Positions 1-11,067 of a stretch of 64,000 nucleotides of DNA are shown in pieces. The DNA is taken from the NCBI RefSeq assembly GCF_002288925.2, contig NW_022097993.1, positions 13,192,122 through 13,256,121 on the forward strand, written 5' to 3'. The notes beneath the pieces are model-generated. The model was not told where the DNA came from and searched no databases. It saw only the letters and a program-made list of their open reading frames with translations. The translations under genes and the position numbers were made by a program. How positions within the stretch are numbered: position 1 is the stretch's first letter; each line of letters begins with the position of its first letter. Origin of the DNA: Delphinapterus leucas. Lineage: Eukaryota; Chordata; Mammalia; Artiodactyla; Monodontidae.

Positions 1-1423
1 TTTGGACAGCCTAAAAAAAAAGGATAAATTTCTAGAAACATACAACATTCCAAGTCTGAATCAAGAAGCAATAGATAATCTAAAGAGACTAATCACTAGT
101 AGTGAAATTGAATATATAATAAAAAAATTCCCAGCAAACTAAAGTCCAGGACCAGACAGCTTCACAGGAGTATTCCACCAAACATGTAAAGAAAAGCTAA
201 TACCTATACTTTTCAAACTATTCCAAAAAACTGCAGAAAAAACACCCCCAAATTCATTCTATGAGGCCACCATTACCTTAATACCAAAACAGAACAAAAA
301 ATATACAGGCCAATATCTCTGGTGAATGCAGATGCAAAAATCCTAAACAAAATATTAGCAAACCAAACATAAAAATATATTAAAAAGCCATACACCATGA
401 TCAAGTTGAATTTATTCTAGGGATGCAAGGATGGTTCACTATTCACAAATCAATCAATGTCATACACCACATTAACAAAAGGAAACATAGCTCAATAGAA
501 ACAGAAAAAGCATATAACAAAATTCAACATCCATTTATGATAAAAAATTATCTTTAAAGTTGGTATGGAGAGAACAATTTACCATAATATAGGCCATTTA
601 TGACAAATCCACAGCTAACATTATACTCAATGGAGAAAAGCTGGAAAATTTTCCTCTAAAATCAGGAACAAGACAAGGATTCCCCTCTCACCACTTCTAT
701 TTAACATTGTGTTGTAAGTCTTAGCTAAAGCAATCAGACAAGAAGAAATAAACGTCATCCTAATTGGAAGGGAAGCTAGAACTGTCACTGTTTGCAGATG
801 ACATGATACTATGTAGAGAAAACCCTAATGTCTCCACCAACAAATCCATTAAAACTAATAAATGAATTCAGTAAAGTGGCAGGATGCAAGATTAATATAA
901 AGAAATGTGTTGTTTTCTATACACTAATAACAAAATATCAGAAGAGAAAGCAAGAAAGTAATCTCAATTAAAATAGCATCAAAAGAATAAAATAACTAGC
1001 AATAAACTTAACAAAGGAGGTGAAAATGCTACACTCTGAAAACTATAAAATAGTGAAGGAAATTGATTATGCAAAGAAATGAAAAGATATCCTGTGTTAA
1101 TGGATTAAAAGAATTAATGTTGTTAAAATGGCCATACTACCCAAAGCAATCTACAGATTTAATGCAATCCATATCAAAATGCTTGGGATGTTCTTCATAG
1201 AAAAAAGGTAATAAAGCTAGAGGTATTATGTTCCCTGACTTTAGACTATAGTACAAAATTATAGTATTCAAAACAGCATGGCACTGCCACAGAAACAGAC
1301 ATATAAATCAATGGAACAGAATAGAGAGCCCAGAAATAAACCCACACACCTCTGGTCAACTAATCTAAAACAAAGGAGGCAAGAATATACAACAGATAAA
1401 AGTTTCTTCAATAAATGGTGCTG

Positions 1424-1639
1424 GGCTTCCCTGGTGGTGCAGTGGTTGAGAGTTCGCCTGCCGATGCAGGGGACACGGGTTCGTGCCCTGGTCTGGGAAG
1501 ATCCCACATGCCGCGGAGCAGCTAGGCCCGTGAGCCATGGCCACTGAGCCTGCGTGTCCGGAGCCTGTGCTCCTCAATGGGAGAGGCCACAACAGTGAGA
1601 GGCCCATGTAACGCCAAAAAAAAAAAAAAAAAAAAAAAG
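1424..1639 (+). mobile_element. CHR-type SINE (short form) nested in L1
   Basis: This is a tRNA-derived SINE starting ggcttccctggtggtgcag, with a box B like block ggttcgtgccc and a 24-base A tail. The flanking direct repeat tggtgctg (1416-1423 and 1640-1647) is the target-site duplication inside the L1 ORF2 codons. The short form ends at the gtgagaggccc block and lacks the long 3' extension seen in the copies at 7732 and 11667. It is non-coding and transcribed by RNA polymerase III in its active form; ORFs across it are incidental. Confidence 0.95.
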
Positions 1640-2497
1640 TGGTGCTGAGAAAACTGGACAGCTACATGTAAAGAATTGGATAAGAAAAATTTCTCACACC
1701 ATATACAGTTAACTCAGAATGGATTAAAGTCCTAAATGTAAGACCTGAAACTATAAAACTAGAAGAGAGTATAGTAGAGCACTCTTTTACATAAATCATG
1801 GCAACACTGTTTTGCATCTGTCTCCTAGGGAAAAGAAATAGAAGCAAAAATAAACAAATGGGACATAATTAAACTTAAAAGCTTTCGCACAACAAAGGAA
1901 ACCATCAACAGAATGAAAAGTTAACTTACTGAATGAGAGAAAATATTTGTGAAAGATATGATCAATAAGGGTTTAATATCCAAAGTTTATAAACAGTTTA
2001 TACAACTCAGTATAAAATAAAACCCAAAGAATGCAATCAAAAATGGGCAGAGGACTGAATAGGCATTTTTCCTAGGAGGACATAGAGATGGACACCCAGC
2101 ACATGAAAAACATGCTCAACTTCACTAGTGTTCAGAGAAATGCAAAACAAAACCACAATGAGATATTACCTCACACCTGTCAAAATACTTATCAACAAAA
2201 AGTCTACCAATACCAAATGTTGGCAAGAATGTAGGGAAAAGGGAACCCTAGTATACTGTTGATGGGATTATAAATTGGTGCAGCCAGTATGGAAAACATT
2301 ATGGAGATTCCTAAAAACTTAAACATAATACTACCATGTGATCCAGCAATCCCACCACTAGGTATATATTGAAAAAAAATGGAAATACTAATTTGAAAAG
2401 ATACATGCACCCCAATGTTCATAGTAGCATTGTTTACAATAGCCAAGATATGGAAGCACCTAAGTGCCCATTAACAATGAATGGATAAAAAAGATGT

Positions 2498-2516
2498 GAT
2501 ATATATATATATATAC
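2498..2516. repeat. (AT)n run in L1 ORF2 C-terminal region
   Basis: A short AT run sits just before acaatggaatactact, the ORF2 position at which other L1 copies in this window also carry simple repeats. Confidence 0.85.
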
Positions 2517-2974
2517 AATGGAATACTACTTTGTCATAAAAAAATTAAATTCTGCCATTTGCAACAAACATGGATGGACCTAGGAAGTATTATGCATAGT
2601 GAGTAAGGTCAGACAGAGAAAACCAAATACTCTATGTTATCACTTACATGTGAAATTTAAAAAATGCAACTAATGAATGTATATAATAAAACAGAAAGAG
2701 ACACATATATAGAGAACCAACTTGTGGTTAATAGTGGGGAGAGAGAAGGGGTGGGTAAAATAAAGGTATGGGATTAAGAGACACAGACTATGAGATATAA
2801 AATAAATAAGAGTGTACAGGTCAGGGGAATATAGCCATTATTTTGTAATAACTTTAAAAGAAGTGCAGTCTGTAAAAGCATTGAATCACTATGTTGTACA
2901 CTTGCAACTAATATAATATTGTAAATCAACTATACTTCAATAAAGTAAAATTAAATTAAGTACTCAAAATAATA

Positions 2975-3640
2975 TAGACCAATAAATAAAATTACAGGTT
3001 CTGTTTGATAAATCCTGATCATAAAAGGAAATTTAAACACATCTCTTAGAAATTTATAGATCAACTGGAAGAATTAATGAGGGAAGAGAACATTTGCTAT
3101 AAAATTAATGTTTGAGCTCATGAACAAAATGATTAATATATAACCTTTATGAACATATAGGGACCAGTTATAAAGTTTACCCATGTGATAGATAGTCTGT
3201 ATAGAAAACCTCAAGAACTTTTAAAGACTTTCTGTCTTGAAAACCTCAGTCTTTTGCTTCAATGCAATGGAAATTGAAATCTATTAAAATCATAGACACA
3301 CACAGATGACAGGTAAGGCAGTATTTAGATATTTTATAGTCATACATGAATGTATTTTAAAACACACTAATTAATGAAATAAAAATAAGGCCAAGATCTA
3401 GAAAAAGAGGTACAGAATAAACAGAAAGTAGAAGAAAGTGAATGATGAAAAGAAAAATAGTTAAGGAATAATAATCAAAGATACAGTAGAGAAGATTAAC
3501 AAAGCCAAAAATTTTCATTAAAATTACAACAAAATAAACAAACCTTTGGTGAAATGAATAAAGAAAAATTATAGATGGTAAAATTTTAGAAAAATGAACA
3601 AAAATGTGGACCTAGCTATAAATAAATACAAAGGATCTTA
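2975..3640 (+). mobile_element. Ancient L1M ORF2 remnant
   Basis: The sequence is very AT-rich and heavily mutated. A stretch near 3490-3560 resembles the L1 ORF2 segment just upstream of the reverse transcriptase (a decayed AKINKTK...NKP sequence). The upstream part is less certain. It probably continues after the insertion at 3640-4040. Confidence 0.55.
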
Positions 3641-3905
3641 AGATTTTCTTTTGCCTGTTGAGTATTGGTGTTGAGCATCTTTTCATGTGCCTACTGGCCA
3701 TCTGAATGTCCTCTTTGGAAAAATATATATTGAAGTCTTCTGCCCATTTTTTAATTGGGTTGTTTGTTTAGTGTTGAGTTGTATGAGCTGTTATGTATAT
3801 TGTACAACATGGAGAATATAGCCAATATTTTATAACAGCTATAAATGAAGTATAACCTTTAAAAATTGTGACTCACTATATTGCAACTATACTTCAATTA
3901 AAAAA
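3640..3905. mobile_element. L1 3' end with inverted 5' segment (probable twin priming)
   Basis: Positions 3645-3780 read as the minus strand of L1 ORF2 (the block around cttttcatgtgcctactggc and gcccattttttaattgggtt). From about 3795 the plus-strand L1 3'UTR end follows (ggagaatatagccaatattt to caactatacttcaatt). This head-to-head arrangement is typical of a 5'-inverted L1 insertion. The two segments are not contiguous in the L1 consensus, so some sequence was lost between them. Confidence 0.7.
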
Positions 3906-4045
3906 AATAGTTCTGGAGATTGGCTGTACAACAATGTGAATGTACTGAACACCACAGAACTGTACACTAAAAAATGGTCAAAATGGTAAATTTTATGTAA
4001 TATATATTTTATATTAAAAATAAAAATAGAAATTAAAAAATTAAA
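3906..4045 (+). mobile_element. Old L1 3'UTR end
   Basis: The stretch around ggagattggctgtacaacaa and gaactgtacactaaaaaatgg, ending in an A-rich tail, resembles the 3' terminus shared by many older mammalian L1 families. It abuts the preceding L1 tail; the order of the two insertions cannot be told. Confidence 0.6.
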
Positions 4046-4079
4046 AAGTAAGAGAATAATAAAAAATTTTAAAAATGTG

Positions 4080-4720
4080 ACACTAGATAAAAAAATCTTA
4101 GACATTCTGAACAATTTACCAGTTCTCTATTACTTACTTAATCAGAGTCAAGAAGAAACAGGAAATGTGGATATGTTTATATATTTTAATAATAAAATTG
4201 CTTCTCAAATATCTATCAACCAACAAGCCAGTAGACCCAGATAGTTTTAGAACCACGTTCTGAAAAGCATTGAAGATGAACTATTTTTAAATAGAAATTA
4301 TTCTAGAACTGGTAAAAGAAGAGGTGTTTTCAACTCATTTTATGAGGACTGTAATCAGAGAATTGTAATAGAAAAAGGCTATTATGAGATATGGGAATTA
4401 CAGGTCATTATTACTATCAATATTATTACAAATATTTTAAGTTAAATATTAGCAAACTAAGTCTATTTTTAAAGAGTTTGATCAAGAATAAGTTGGGTTT
4501 ATTCTAAAAATGCAAAGAGTTTTAAGTTTAAAAACTGATTCATATAATTCATCATCATAACAAAATAAAACAATTACTATGATTTAAAAAATACCCTAGA
4601 CTCATTCTGAACAGATTTTAAAAAGGATTTAATCATGCAAAAAACATCCAAATGAGCAAAGAGGGATAATACTGAATTTAAAAACACTCACAAAGAAGAT
4701 ATGACATTCAAAATCCTTTG
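4080..4720 (+). mobile_element. Ancient L1M ORF2 (reverse transcriptase region) remnant
   Basis: Degraded translation preserves the order of L1 RT landmarks: a PDSF-like block near 4235, a long mutated fingers region, and a block near 4495-4520 corresponding to the GFIPGMQ region. Frequent stops and indels show great age. It probably continues the 2975-3640 remnant, split by later L1 insertions. Confidence 0.6.
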
Positions 4721-5150
4721 TGCTCCTAATAATATCATTTCATATTATTTCAAATCATATACAGCAAATGTAGTAAAAGAACAAAGAAAAATTGATGAAT
4801 CGATAATCAAAATGTAAGAGTTTAAGTTAACCCTATTGAAAACCAGATTCAGTAACAAAATGTTAGTTGGGATATGGAAAATTTGAATACAAAATAACTG
4901 TCTAGATTATTTACAAACATATACAGATCTGAAAATAGAGAATACACATCCTTTCCAAAAAAACATGGAATATTTATAAAAGCTGAACATGTGGTAGTCT
5001 GAGAAGTAGTTTTCAAGTTCTTAGATAGGCTACCATATGGGCCACTATCAGTATCAGCAATGAAATAAAAGTTTAAAAAGATTACTAAAATAGAGAAACC
5101 TTAAAATATGATCAGGGAGAAAGAAAGTTAGCAAATTGCAACATAAATAT
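4721..5150. other. AT-rich stretch, no gene
   Basis: No ORF of note. Around 4930-4990 there is a faint likeness to an L1 endonuclease segment (acacatcctttcc...acatgg), too weak to annotate firmly. Confidence 0.4.
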
Positions 5151-5165
5151 AAAAGAAGACATAAC

Positions 5166-5373
5166 CAGGGCTTCCTTGGTGGTGCAGTGGTTGAGGGTCC
5201 GCCTGCCGATGCAGGGGACGTGGGTTCGTGCCACGGTCCGGGAGGATCCCGCATGCCACAGAGCGGCTGGACCCATGAACCATGGCCGCTGAGCCTGCGC
5301 GTCTGGAGCCTGTGCTCCACAACAGGAGAGGCCACAACAGTGAGAGGCCTGAATAAAAAAAAAAAAAAAAAAA
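5166..5373 (+). mobile_element. CHR-type SINE (short form)
   Basis: It begins caggg cttccttggtggtgc, contains a ggttcgtgcc box B like block and ends in an A tail. A perfect 15-bp target-site duplication, aaaagaagacataac, flanks it (5151-5165 and 5374-5388). Low divergence and an intact duplication suggest a fairly recent insertion. Confidence 0.95.
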
Positions 5374-5388
5374 AAAAGAAGACATAAC

Positions 5389-5743
5389 TGTAGGGATGAT
5401 TATTGTAATCCTTTTCCATTGTTCTATTTAATCCCATAAGAAAGGCAAACATACTTTCTATAAACACTGAAAAATCAGCACTTGTGTTTCCTCCTCTTAT
5501 TCTTTTCTAGTAGAAGAGGACTGTCTTATTTTGGTTGGAGATATTGGGGATGCTGGGTTGAGCAGGTATAGTTCAGCCAGTTTTGGATTCTCTTTGGGGG
5601 CTGTACTATTGATAACAATCTGAATGTGTTCTACTGTCATTGATCTAGAAAAATGACTGAAAGTGGACCTGTGTCTGTATAAGGAATGTGACAATTATCC
5701 AGCTTCTCAGCCAACAACTGGGTTTTTAAGTTAAATTTAAGAT
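5389..5743. other. Unassigned sequence between SINE and L1 insertion
   Basis: No gene or repeat is recognised with confidence. The best minus-strand ORF is 65 codons (5497-5694), expected by chance. Confidence 0.4.
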
Positions 5744-5757
5744 AAAGAAGTTTGGGA

Positions 5758-6368
5758 AAAGAAACATGACCCCAATGTTCATTGCAGCACTATAATAGCC
5801 AAGACATGGAAGCAACCTAAATGTCCATCGACAGATGAATGGATAAAGAAGATGTGGCATATATATGTATTACATATTATATATATATATATATATATAT
5901 AATGGAATATTGCTCAACCATAAAAAGAATGAAATAATGCCATTTGTAGCAACATGGATGGATCTAGAGATTATCATGCTAAGTGAATTAAATCAGACAG
6001 AGAAAGACAAATATATGATATCACTTACATATAGAATCTAAAAAAATGATACAAATGAACTCATTTACAAAACAAAAACAGACTTACAGACATAGAAAAC
6101 AAACTTTTGGTTATCAAAGGGGAAATATTGGGGAGGGTGATAAATTAGCAATTTAGGAGTAACACGTACACACTACTATATACAAAATAGAGAAACAATA
6201 AGGACCTACTGTGTAGCAAAGGGAACTATACTCAATATTCTGTAATAACCTATATGGGAAAATTATATGAAAAAGAATATATATATATATATCTGAATCA
6301 CTTTGCTGAATTTCTGAAACTAACGTAACATTATAAATCAAGTATACTTCAATAAAAAATTAAATAAA
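5758..6368 (+). mobile_element. 5'-truncated L1 insertion (ORF2 end plus 3'UTR)
   Basis: It starts within the ORF2 C-terminus (gaccccaatgttcattgcag) and runs through the ORF2 stop near 6039-6041 to a 3' end at tatacttcaataaaaaatt. The flanks carry a 14-bp direct repeat aaagaagtttggga at 5744-5757 and 6369-6382, which fixes both ends and shows a standard target-primed insertion of about 610 bp. Simple AT runs lie at 5858-5902 and 6276-6292. Confidence 0.95.
5858..5902. repeat. AT-rich microsatellite inside L1
   Basis: An interrupted then pure (AT)n run lies between gatgtggc and aatggaatattgctc, at a conserved position of L1 ORF2. Confidence 0.9.
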
Positions 6369-6382
6369 AAAGAAGTTTGGGA

Positions 6383-7140
6383 AGTCCAATTCAATTTCAG
6401 GTGCAAGCTATCTTTTCTGATCCAGCTCTATCAGATGTAAAGTGATATTTTGACCCCGATCTGACCATTGTGCATCATTTCTGTTCACAATCATTAATTA
6501 CTTTTACCACACCCTTAGCACTACAAACAAGTTTATATCTGGGCAGGTGGCCATGAATCTCACAGTGATTTGGGAAGTGAAGAAAAGAGGGAGCTTCACT
6601 TCTTTTGGCAAGGGAAATTCAAGGAGACATAAGAGTTCATATTTGTCAGCTTTGAACCTCTCTCCTAATGCCCATCCATATTTCTGATCTCAATACTTTC
6701 CTGCATTGCCATTGATATAGAAAAAGATCAGGTAGTTTTAATATTTATTTAGCATTGTACCTATGTAAGTTTTTTGTCCACTAGGCATCTCTGAATTGCA
6801 GTTACAGATGGAAACTCTTTTAGAGCTGCTATCAAGGCTGTCTGATTTTTCACACTTTTCTTTGGATATATAGTTTTCAGGCTTTCCTTTTCCTTATCTA
6901 AGCTGTCTAGGATCATGGGAACAAGTGAGCTATTGCTATCACCTTATAATCACTCTTGTCACCATAATGACTGAGTGCCAAATCTACCAAATCTCCTAAT
7001 GTGTTACTCTATTTGCACTCCAACCCATGCTATGTCTGATGGGAACTTGAGCAAGTGTGATGAGACTCCATCAAGGGAAAAGGGAGGTACTGGGACTTGC
7101 AGTGAGAAAGAGGCATGTGCAGAGGGCAGCTTGACAGTAG
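6383..7140. other. Unassigned non-repetitive sequence
   Basis: No coding signal or recognised repeat. ORFs are at most about 60 codons and lack a family likeness. Confidence 0.4.
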
Positions 7141-7380
7141 AGTTGATGTTCTGTTGAGTGAGGTAGCATCCAATCCAAACCATGGAGGAAGGAGCAGGGG
7201 AATAAATACTCTGAATTAGCTTATATTCCTCCCTCTGATTTTTCCTCATGTTTCTATTGACTATACCCAACTGAAAGCCAAAGGGCAAAGGAACCTCTTG
7301 AAACACACACCCAATAGATCAGCCTTCCAAGAAGAGTTGAGAGTGGTTTTGGAGTGACAAAGAGGGAAATGTCTTGCATA
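7141..7380 (+). repeat. Possible ancient interspersed repeat, family uncertain
   Basis: The block ggagcaggggaataaa, followed by ctccctctgatttttcc and caactgaaagccaaagggca, resembles a dispersed old mammalian repeat that I recall but cannot name with certainty. A RepeatMasker run would decide. The 100-codon minus-strand ORF across it (7004-7306) has no recognisable domain. Confidence 0.3.
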
Positions 7381-7731
7381 CTCTGCAAGAAGATTATACA
7401 TGTTCAAATGTCCAATGATTAATTCACAGCCATTTTATTTAATAATATGCTCTTATCAAGTCTTTCTTAATTTGGAGATCCTGGTATTCAACTTGGTTGG
7501 GAGCCAGTTAGTCCATATATGATGATATAACAAAATAATCTCATTACATTAAAGTCAAACATATTTTTTGAGAATAATATGAAATCTATCTTTAGGCAGC
7601 CCTATTGCCATGACTGCACTGAAATGTATTAGCATCCATATGAATGAGACTCAAGGACAACTCTTATAATTTCCAAACAGAGATAAAACTTTTCCCTTCT
7701 CACATTTAGTATTTAAAGTATATGGGTCTTG

Positions 7732-8059
7732 GGCTTCCCTGGTGGCACAGTGGTTAAGAATCTGCCTGTCAACGCAGGGGGCATGGGTGCGAGCCCTGGT
7801 CCAGGAAGATGTCACAGAGCAGCTAAGCCCGTGTGCCATAACTACTGAGCCTGTGCTCTAGAGCCCACGTGCCACAACTACTGAGCCCACATGGCACAAC
7901 TACTGAAGCCCACACACCTAGAGCCCGTGCTCCACAGTAAAAGAAGCCACTGCAATGAGAAGCCCAAGCACTGCAACGAAGAGTAGCCCCCACTCTCCGC
8001 AACCAGAGAAAGTCTGCACACAACAACAAAGACCCAATGCAGCCAAAAGTAAAAATAAA
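7732..8059 (+). mobile_element. CHR-type SINE (long form)
   Basis: A tRNA-like head (ggcttccctggtggcacagt) is followed by the long tail with repeated ccacaactactgag blocks and the terminal gacccaatgcagccaaaa plus an A-rich end. A perfect 19-bp target-site duplication (7713-7731 and 8060-8078, core tatgggtcttg) flanks it. Confidence 0.97.
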
Positions 8060-8078
8060 TTAAAGTATATGGGTCTTG

Positions 8079-8329
8079 CTTTAACTAACAACAGAGAATT
8101 TTTACATTAGAATTCATATTTAAAAATTTCAGTACTAATTGACTAAAATCTAAAAACTGCCAAGGGTTGGCTCAAGACTTGTGAAATTTCAAAGAGAAAG
8201 AGAGTTCAACAGATGTATTAACTATCTGTTCTTCTTATGTCTGTAAGTTCCATCCCAGTACTAAGATATATCACCAGAAATCAAGTAACTAGACATACTT
8301 TCTCAAGTCATTAATGTTTCCATTAAAGT
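8079..8329. other. Unassigned sequence
   Basis: AT-rich, with no gene or repeat recognised. Confidence 0.4.
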
Positions 8330-8490
8330 TATTCCCTTAGTTTTCATAATAATTATACACTAACAGTTATAGAATATTTAGTATGTACCTGGCACAGATC
8401 AAAGATTTTTACATGAATTAATTTAATCCTCACAAAACACTTTGTGCTATTTAAGTAGTATTTTTTGCATCTTTTAGAAAATAATGCTGA
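8330..8490 (+). repeat. MIR SINE remnant
   Basis: The order of blocks tagtatgtacctggcac, then acatgaattaatttaatcctcacaa, then a degraded gaggtaggtactatt-like block matches the MIR core in plus orientation. It is strongly decayed, as expected of this old mammalian family. Confidence 0.7.
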
Positions 8491-9329
8491 AGACCTTGTC
8501 TATAGTGTCGACCGTTACAACACACAAAAAACCCATAAATTTTCTGTTTCAGTAAATTCTATGAGAAACATTTTTTTTCTCCTTAGCTTAGTTTGTATGT
8601 GCATAGTGTGTGTGTATTTTGGAATATGTAACTTATATATCTTAAAATTTTAAGTATAGCTTTCTACAAGTTTAGAATTAAATTCAGGGTGCAATAAGTA
8701 CAGCTCAGGTGCCTAATAGTACCTACTTTCTCCATTTTGCTTGAAATATATGGCATGTGCATTCTTAATAAATGAGATAAAATTAATCTCAGCTTGATAA
8801 TTGTCTCAGTAGGAACTCTGGCTTTGGTTATTAATGATACAGAGACATAGCTTTGCTTCCACCCACAGGGATGTATCATTAAGAGCTATTTCAGGTATAT
8901 AAAAGAGAAACATAATTGTTTCACATACCTAGACATTAGATTATTACATAAATGTATATCCTTATGAATATTAATGAATATATCAAGTCAGTTATACACA
9001 TCCATTAATCCTCATTGTCTTACTTTCTAAGCACAAAAATAGCTAACATACACACAGTAAGAGCAACTCTCTTCAATATAAATATATACGATTACATGAA
9101 CATACTTCTTTGTTCTCTATGTAATAGCTTTGCTGAAATGGCAGATAAATCCACAGTAGATAACTGCTATTTATAAAGAAAGGTGGGGACTCACATACAT
9201 TTTAGAATACATTTTGATTATGAGAAGAAAAGAAACTAGGACAACAAGTTCTTTCTTAGTTTTAGCATCCAGGAAAACACCATTATTATATTGATTAATC
9301 CTGGAAAATTAAAGCAGTATTCTGTAGCC
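8491..9329. other. Unassigned AT-rich sequence
   Basis: No exon, RNA gene or recognised repeat. Short ORFs (62 and 71 codons) have no likeness to known families. Confidence 0.4.
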
Positions 9330-9870
9330 TAGACTCCTGGGGACTCCATGACTACTGACAGATGCTTCCCTGGTTCTTTAATGTGGCTGATGGGTAGTGA
9401 AAGTTGGTTCTCATTCATTTTCCCTTCCAGATTTGCTTTCCACCCTTCTGCACCCTGCTCTCTGCCTGAGTTGTTAGCTTATCTATCTCAACACACCTCC
9501 ATGTTCTTGGGCTTCCATCTGGCTTTCACTAAAGGAGAACTCCAATATATCTGAGGGATAAAGGAGTTTGTCAGGTTATTTATCTTCATCTACCTTCTTA
9601 CACAGTTAATTCAGCTGTGCTGCATTCCTTGAGGTTAGTCCTAGCTTCTCCAGAGATGACCCTTACACAAGATTCTTCCCTTACCTATTTGGGTCTTGGA
9701 GTGGTAATAGTCTCTATTCCTAGCTGTAGGTGTTGCACCATTCTGTATGGATTCCATACTCTCTGTCTATATTTTCAAACACATTTTCTCTATCAAACTG
9801 TCCTCAAATTATCCTAATATGCGTGTGTCCTGTTTTTTTCTGGAATTCTGATGAACATAAAGAGCTGATC
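9330..9870 (+). repeat. Possible ancient interspersed repeat, family uncertain
   Basis: The 3' portion (cctagctgtaggtgttgcac, later caaactgtcctcaaattatc followed by ctaatatgcgtgtgtcctg) resembles the end of a dispersed old mammalian repeat. The naming is from memory only and should be checked by a repeat-library search. Confidence 0.35.
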
Positions 9871-10039
9871 AAGTTTGCCTTCTAATGGTGCTGAAGTCTG
9901 ATCCCCTATCCCATTTCCCATGTCATATTGGCTATTTCTGGCTTTCCTGATCCACTGTGGCAGCACCTCTCACTGGCATATCTTATTGTTTGAAGTTTTG
10001 ATCCTGATAGCTTTTAAAATCATAATCAGCCTTGGCTAT

Positions 10040-11067
10040 CATCAAACAGCACTCCAAACACGGAGTTGGGTAGGAAGGGAGACGAATCAATCAGGTCAGG
10101 ACCCATGTCACTTGGAGGGGACACAGAAGAGGAGGGGATATTATGGGCTCATAGATCCTTCCTGGTGAGTGAGGGGTTTGAACCACACATTGATCACCCA
10201 AACCTTGGGATCTGACACCAGGAAGATGAGTTCCCTTAGTTGATTTGGGAGCAGTGAGACTTACAGGAGAGCTGTAAAATGAAGACTTTGCTAGTGAATG
10301 ATGTACACATGCTGGCTTACTCCAGGGAGAAAGGCAGAGGCAGCAGATTGAAACTGCCTGGAGGGCTCTGTCTTGTTTTCCACAGCTACCCCAGCTTTTG
10401 TTCCAGCCTGTGCTTAGTGACTGATTTAGCCCCTCTAGCTCTGGCATAACTCCCTACTAGAGCAAATGCTGCTGTTTCCTAGGACAGCACACACTTGGAG
10501 GGGATGGAGCTGGCTTGGATCCAGCACTGCATCTGATCAGGGTGAGGGCAACCTCTGCTGGTGCTCACAGTGGATTTTGATCAGGAACTACCTGGAACTC
10601 TGACTGGCATGCCAGGACCATACTAGTGCATGCTCCAGCCAGCACCAGGAAACCAATCTGGCCCCTCTTGCTTCAGTGTTGTTCCTTTGTGAGGTGAAGT
10701 TTCTGAGATGGGGTTCAACATACACTTAGAGGGCAAGAAGCCAGCTTAGACCCAAACACCAGGGCTTCTGCTACAGCATTGTGAGACCCATAACTGCCCC
10801 CAATAGGATGGTGACAGTCACTGACATAGAAACCCCTGCACTGACTCTAGTCCCTCCATCTCTAGCACCTCCTCCCACCAAAGTGATAGCTGCTAGCAAA
10901 ACCTAGGAGAATTTGTGACCCAGGCTCATTTCAGATCCAGCTCTCCAACAAAAGCCACTAGACACATAAAGACTACACAGGGAAACTCCCATATAAGGAC
11001 ACAACTTAAAGATCAGGATAGGTGATTATTTCACTTAATTTCGTAGAAACAAAGGAAGTTAAACAAA
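10040..11067 (+). promoter_or_regulatory. L1-A 5'UTR (promoter region of an old L1)
   Basis: This GC-richer, gene-free kilobase leads directly into L1-A ORF1. Blocks such as ggagttgggtaggaagggag, gggctcatagatccttcctg, gtttgaaccacacattgatc and actgcccccaataggatggt fit the 5'UTR of older mammalian L1M-type elements. In a live copy this region holds the internal RNA polymerase II promoter. The exact 5' edge is not visible, and no target-site duplication could be assigned. Confidence 0.7.

Larger units (their letters stand above)
1..2950 (+). mobile_element. LINE-1 (L1), 3' part of ORF2 plus 3'UTR, 5' end outside window
   Basis: The sequence reads as L1 ORF2 from the start of the reverse transcriptase domain (degraded SPGPDG block near 145-165) through a palm motif at about 796-815 (FADDMIL-like, followed by a damaged ENP block) to the ORF2 C-terminus, where a stop at 2658-2660 is followed by a 3'UTR ending in caactatacttcaataaa near 2940. 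Many stops and frameshifts break the frame, so it is a dead copy. It is interrupted by a CHR SINE at 1424-1639. The polyA tail is decayed into A-rich sequence. The 5' boundary cannot be seen. Confidence 0.92.

Noticed and set aside
5128..5467. Minus-strand ORFs of 85-137 codons with poly-Phe
   Set aside because: They are translations of a CHR SINE and its A tail in reverse; similar ORFs recur over every SINE copy in the window.
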